This document shows positions 63,101 to 64,000 of a stretch of 64,000 bases of DNA, piece after piece. This DNA comes from Trogon surrucura (lineage: Eukaryota > Chordata > Aves > Trogoniformes > Trogonidae), in contig CM036617.1 of assembly GCA_020746105.1 (NCBI GenBank), positions 162,820,912-162,884,911 of the forward strand, written 5' to 3'. The first letter of the stretch is position 1, and every line of letters begins with the position of its first letter. A program made the position numbers and the translations under genes. The notes beneath the pieces were generated by a model, which was not told where the DNA came from, made no database searches, and saw only the letters and a list, made by a program, of their open reading frames with translations.

Positions 63101-64000
63101 GGCTTGGAGCACAGAACCAGGCACTCTGTCACCCCAGTTTTGTGGCTAGAGTTGACACTTATATTATGTGTGAATTTGTGGTCACTTGGAAGTCAAAAGC
63201 TAGACTTTTAAGTGTCAAGGTGTCTAAGGTTAATCAATAGGCACTGGGATTTTCACACCTATCTCCACCTGCAGTGAATGAGAGAAGGTGCTTAAATGCT
63301 CTTTAGACACCCTAGTGCATCTGAAGGCCTGGCTTTTCTTTTCCCTTTGCTTTCGCTTGTCCTTGCAGCAGAACTAATGTTGCCTGCCTGGCAAAGGACT
63401 GAGAGTTTTCACCCTGTCATGAGCACGTTTAGATCTGTGTCAGGAAGCTTTAAAAAGCAGAAGGTGTTACTGTATTTGTAAGAAGCGTTAATAGCTACAG
63501 CATGCCAGCCTTTGACATATAGGCAGCTACAAACACAGCTACAGATGACCGGGGAATTAAATCACCCTTCCTTAGGTAAGCCTACCTGGCATGATGCCAC
63601 ACTAAACAGAAATACCGAGCTATGCCCTGAAACAGCTAACCCTGGCACCAGGAGCAGCCCAGTGTCTCCAAACTCCAAGCTGAAGACCTGCTTAGGTGCA
63701 ATGTCACACCCGGATATGGTCCCAGAATGCTATGATCAGACTGGGGAGAAGCCCACCAAGCCTCATTAGGCAATGAGGAGGTGGGAGGCTTTAGAGCCAG
63801 CCTCCTAACTTTGAACACTGATAGCTCCCTGCTGCACTGGGTATTCTTCAGCTGAAGCAGCAAACAAAAGCAGTGTTTATTTGGTCAACTCAATGGGTGA
63901 GAAAGAGAAGCGATTGTCAAGGACTGCACCAAATCCTAGAAGACTTGATACTGAAAGGAAGATGCCCACCATTTCCAAGATATATATATGCATATTTTCT
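60143..64000. other. Gene-free unique DNA
   Basis: No gene recognised. A 126-codon minus-strand frame at 61125-61505 has no recognisable family. The window ends in a short TA-rich run (ATATATATATGCATAT near 63981). Confidence 0.55.

Overview
This is vertebrate, almost certainly avian, nuclear DNA. The window is AT-rich and carries several CR1 (chicken repeat 1) LINE fragments, three of them with the bird-typical 3' end of ATTCTATG octamers. It also holds three solo LTRs resembling avian endogenous retroviruses and a worn MIR-like SINE. No bacterial-style gene organisation, CRISPR array, rRNA or tRNA was seen. The LTR families suggest a neoavian bird, but order or species cannot be fixed by eye.

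I recognise no exon of a known host gene, so the window is best read as intergenic or intronic. Most open frames are short chance frames or antisense shadows of CR1.

Layout. 5.49-6.00 kb: minus-strand solo LTR with its middle missing. 9.5 kb: CR1 3' stub. 11.02-12.09 kb: minus-strand CR1 with an in-frame 139-codon deletion that removes the reverse transcriptase active-site box. 15.93 and 16.49 kb: a speculative two-exon secreted-peptide model. 20.06-20.60 and 21.17-21.94 kb: two related solo LTRs in the same orientation. 37.16-38.71 kb: 5'-truncated CR1 whose reverse transcriptase frame is still open for 489 codons, the best-preserved coding sequence here. 50.86-53.40 kb: a CR1 3' fragment on plus abutting a minus-strand CR1 that keeps ORF1 (SGNH/GDSL-type esterase) and the ORF2 endonuclease but has lost the reverse transcriptase. 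A heptamer array has grown inside its endonuclease codons. 53.5 kb: MIR-like SINE. 55.2 and 56.0 kb: further CR1 fragments. 60.1 kb: CR1 stub. The rest is unique or unrecognised DNA with simple repeats.

The genes do not form a pathway: all recognised coding sequence belongs to retroelements. Taken together the CR1 copies sample ORF1 esterase, APE endonuclease, reverse transcriptase and 3' tail, but no single copy has all of them, so none appears autonomous. I found no convincing new biological system. The best leads are the heptamer expansion inside a LINE coding region, the clean in-frame deletion of the CR1 catalytic box, a GC3-rich anonymous frame at 49.2-49.7 kb, and the small secreted-peptide model.
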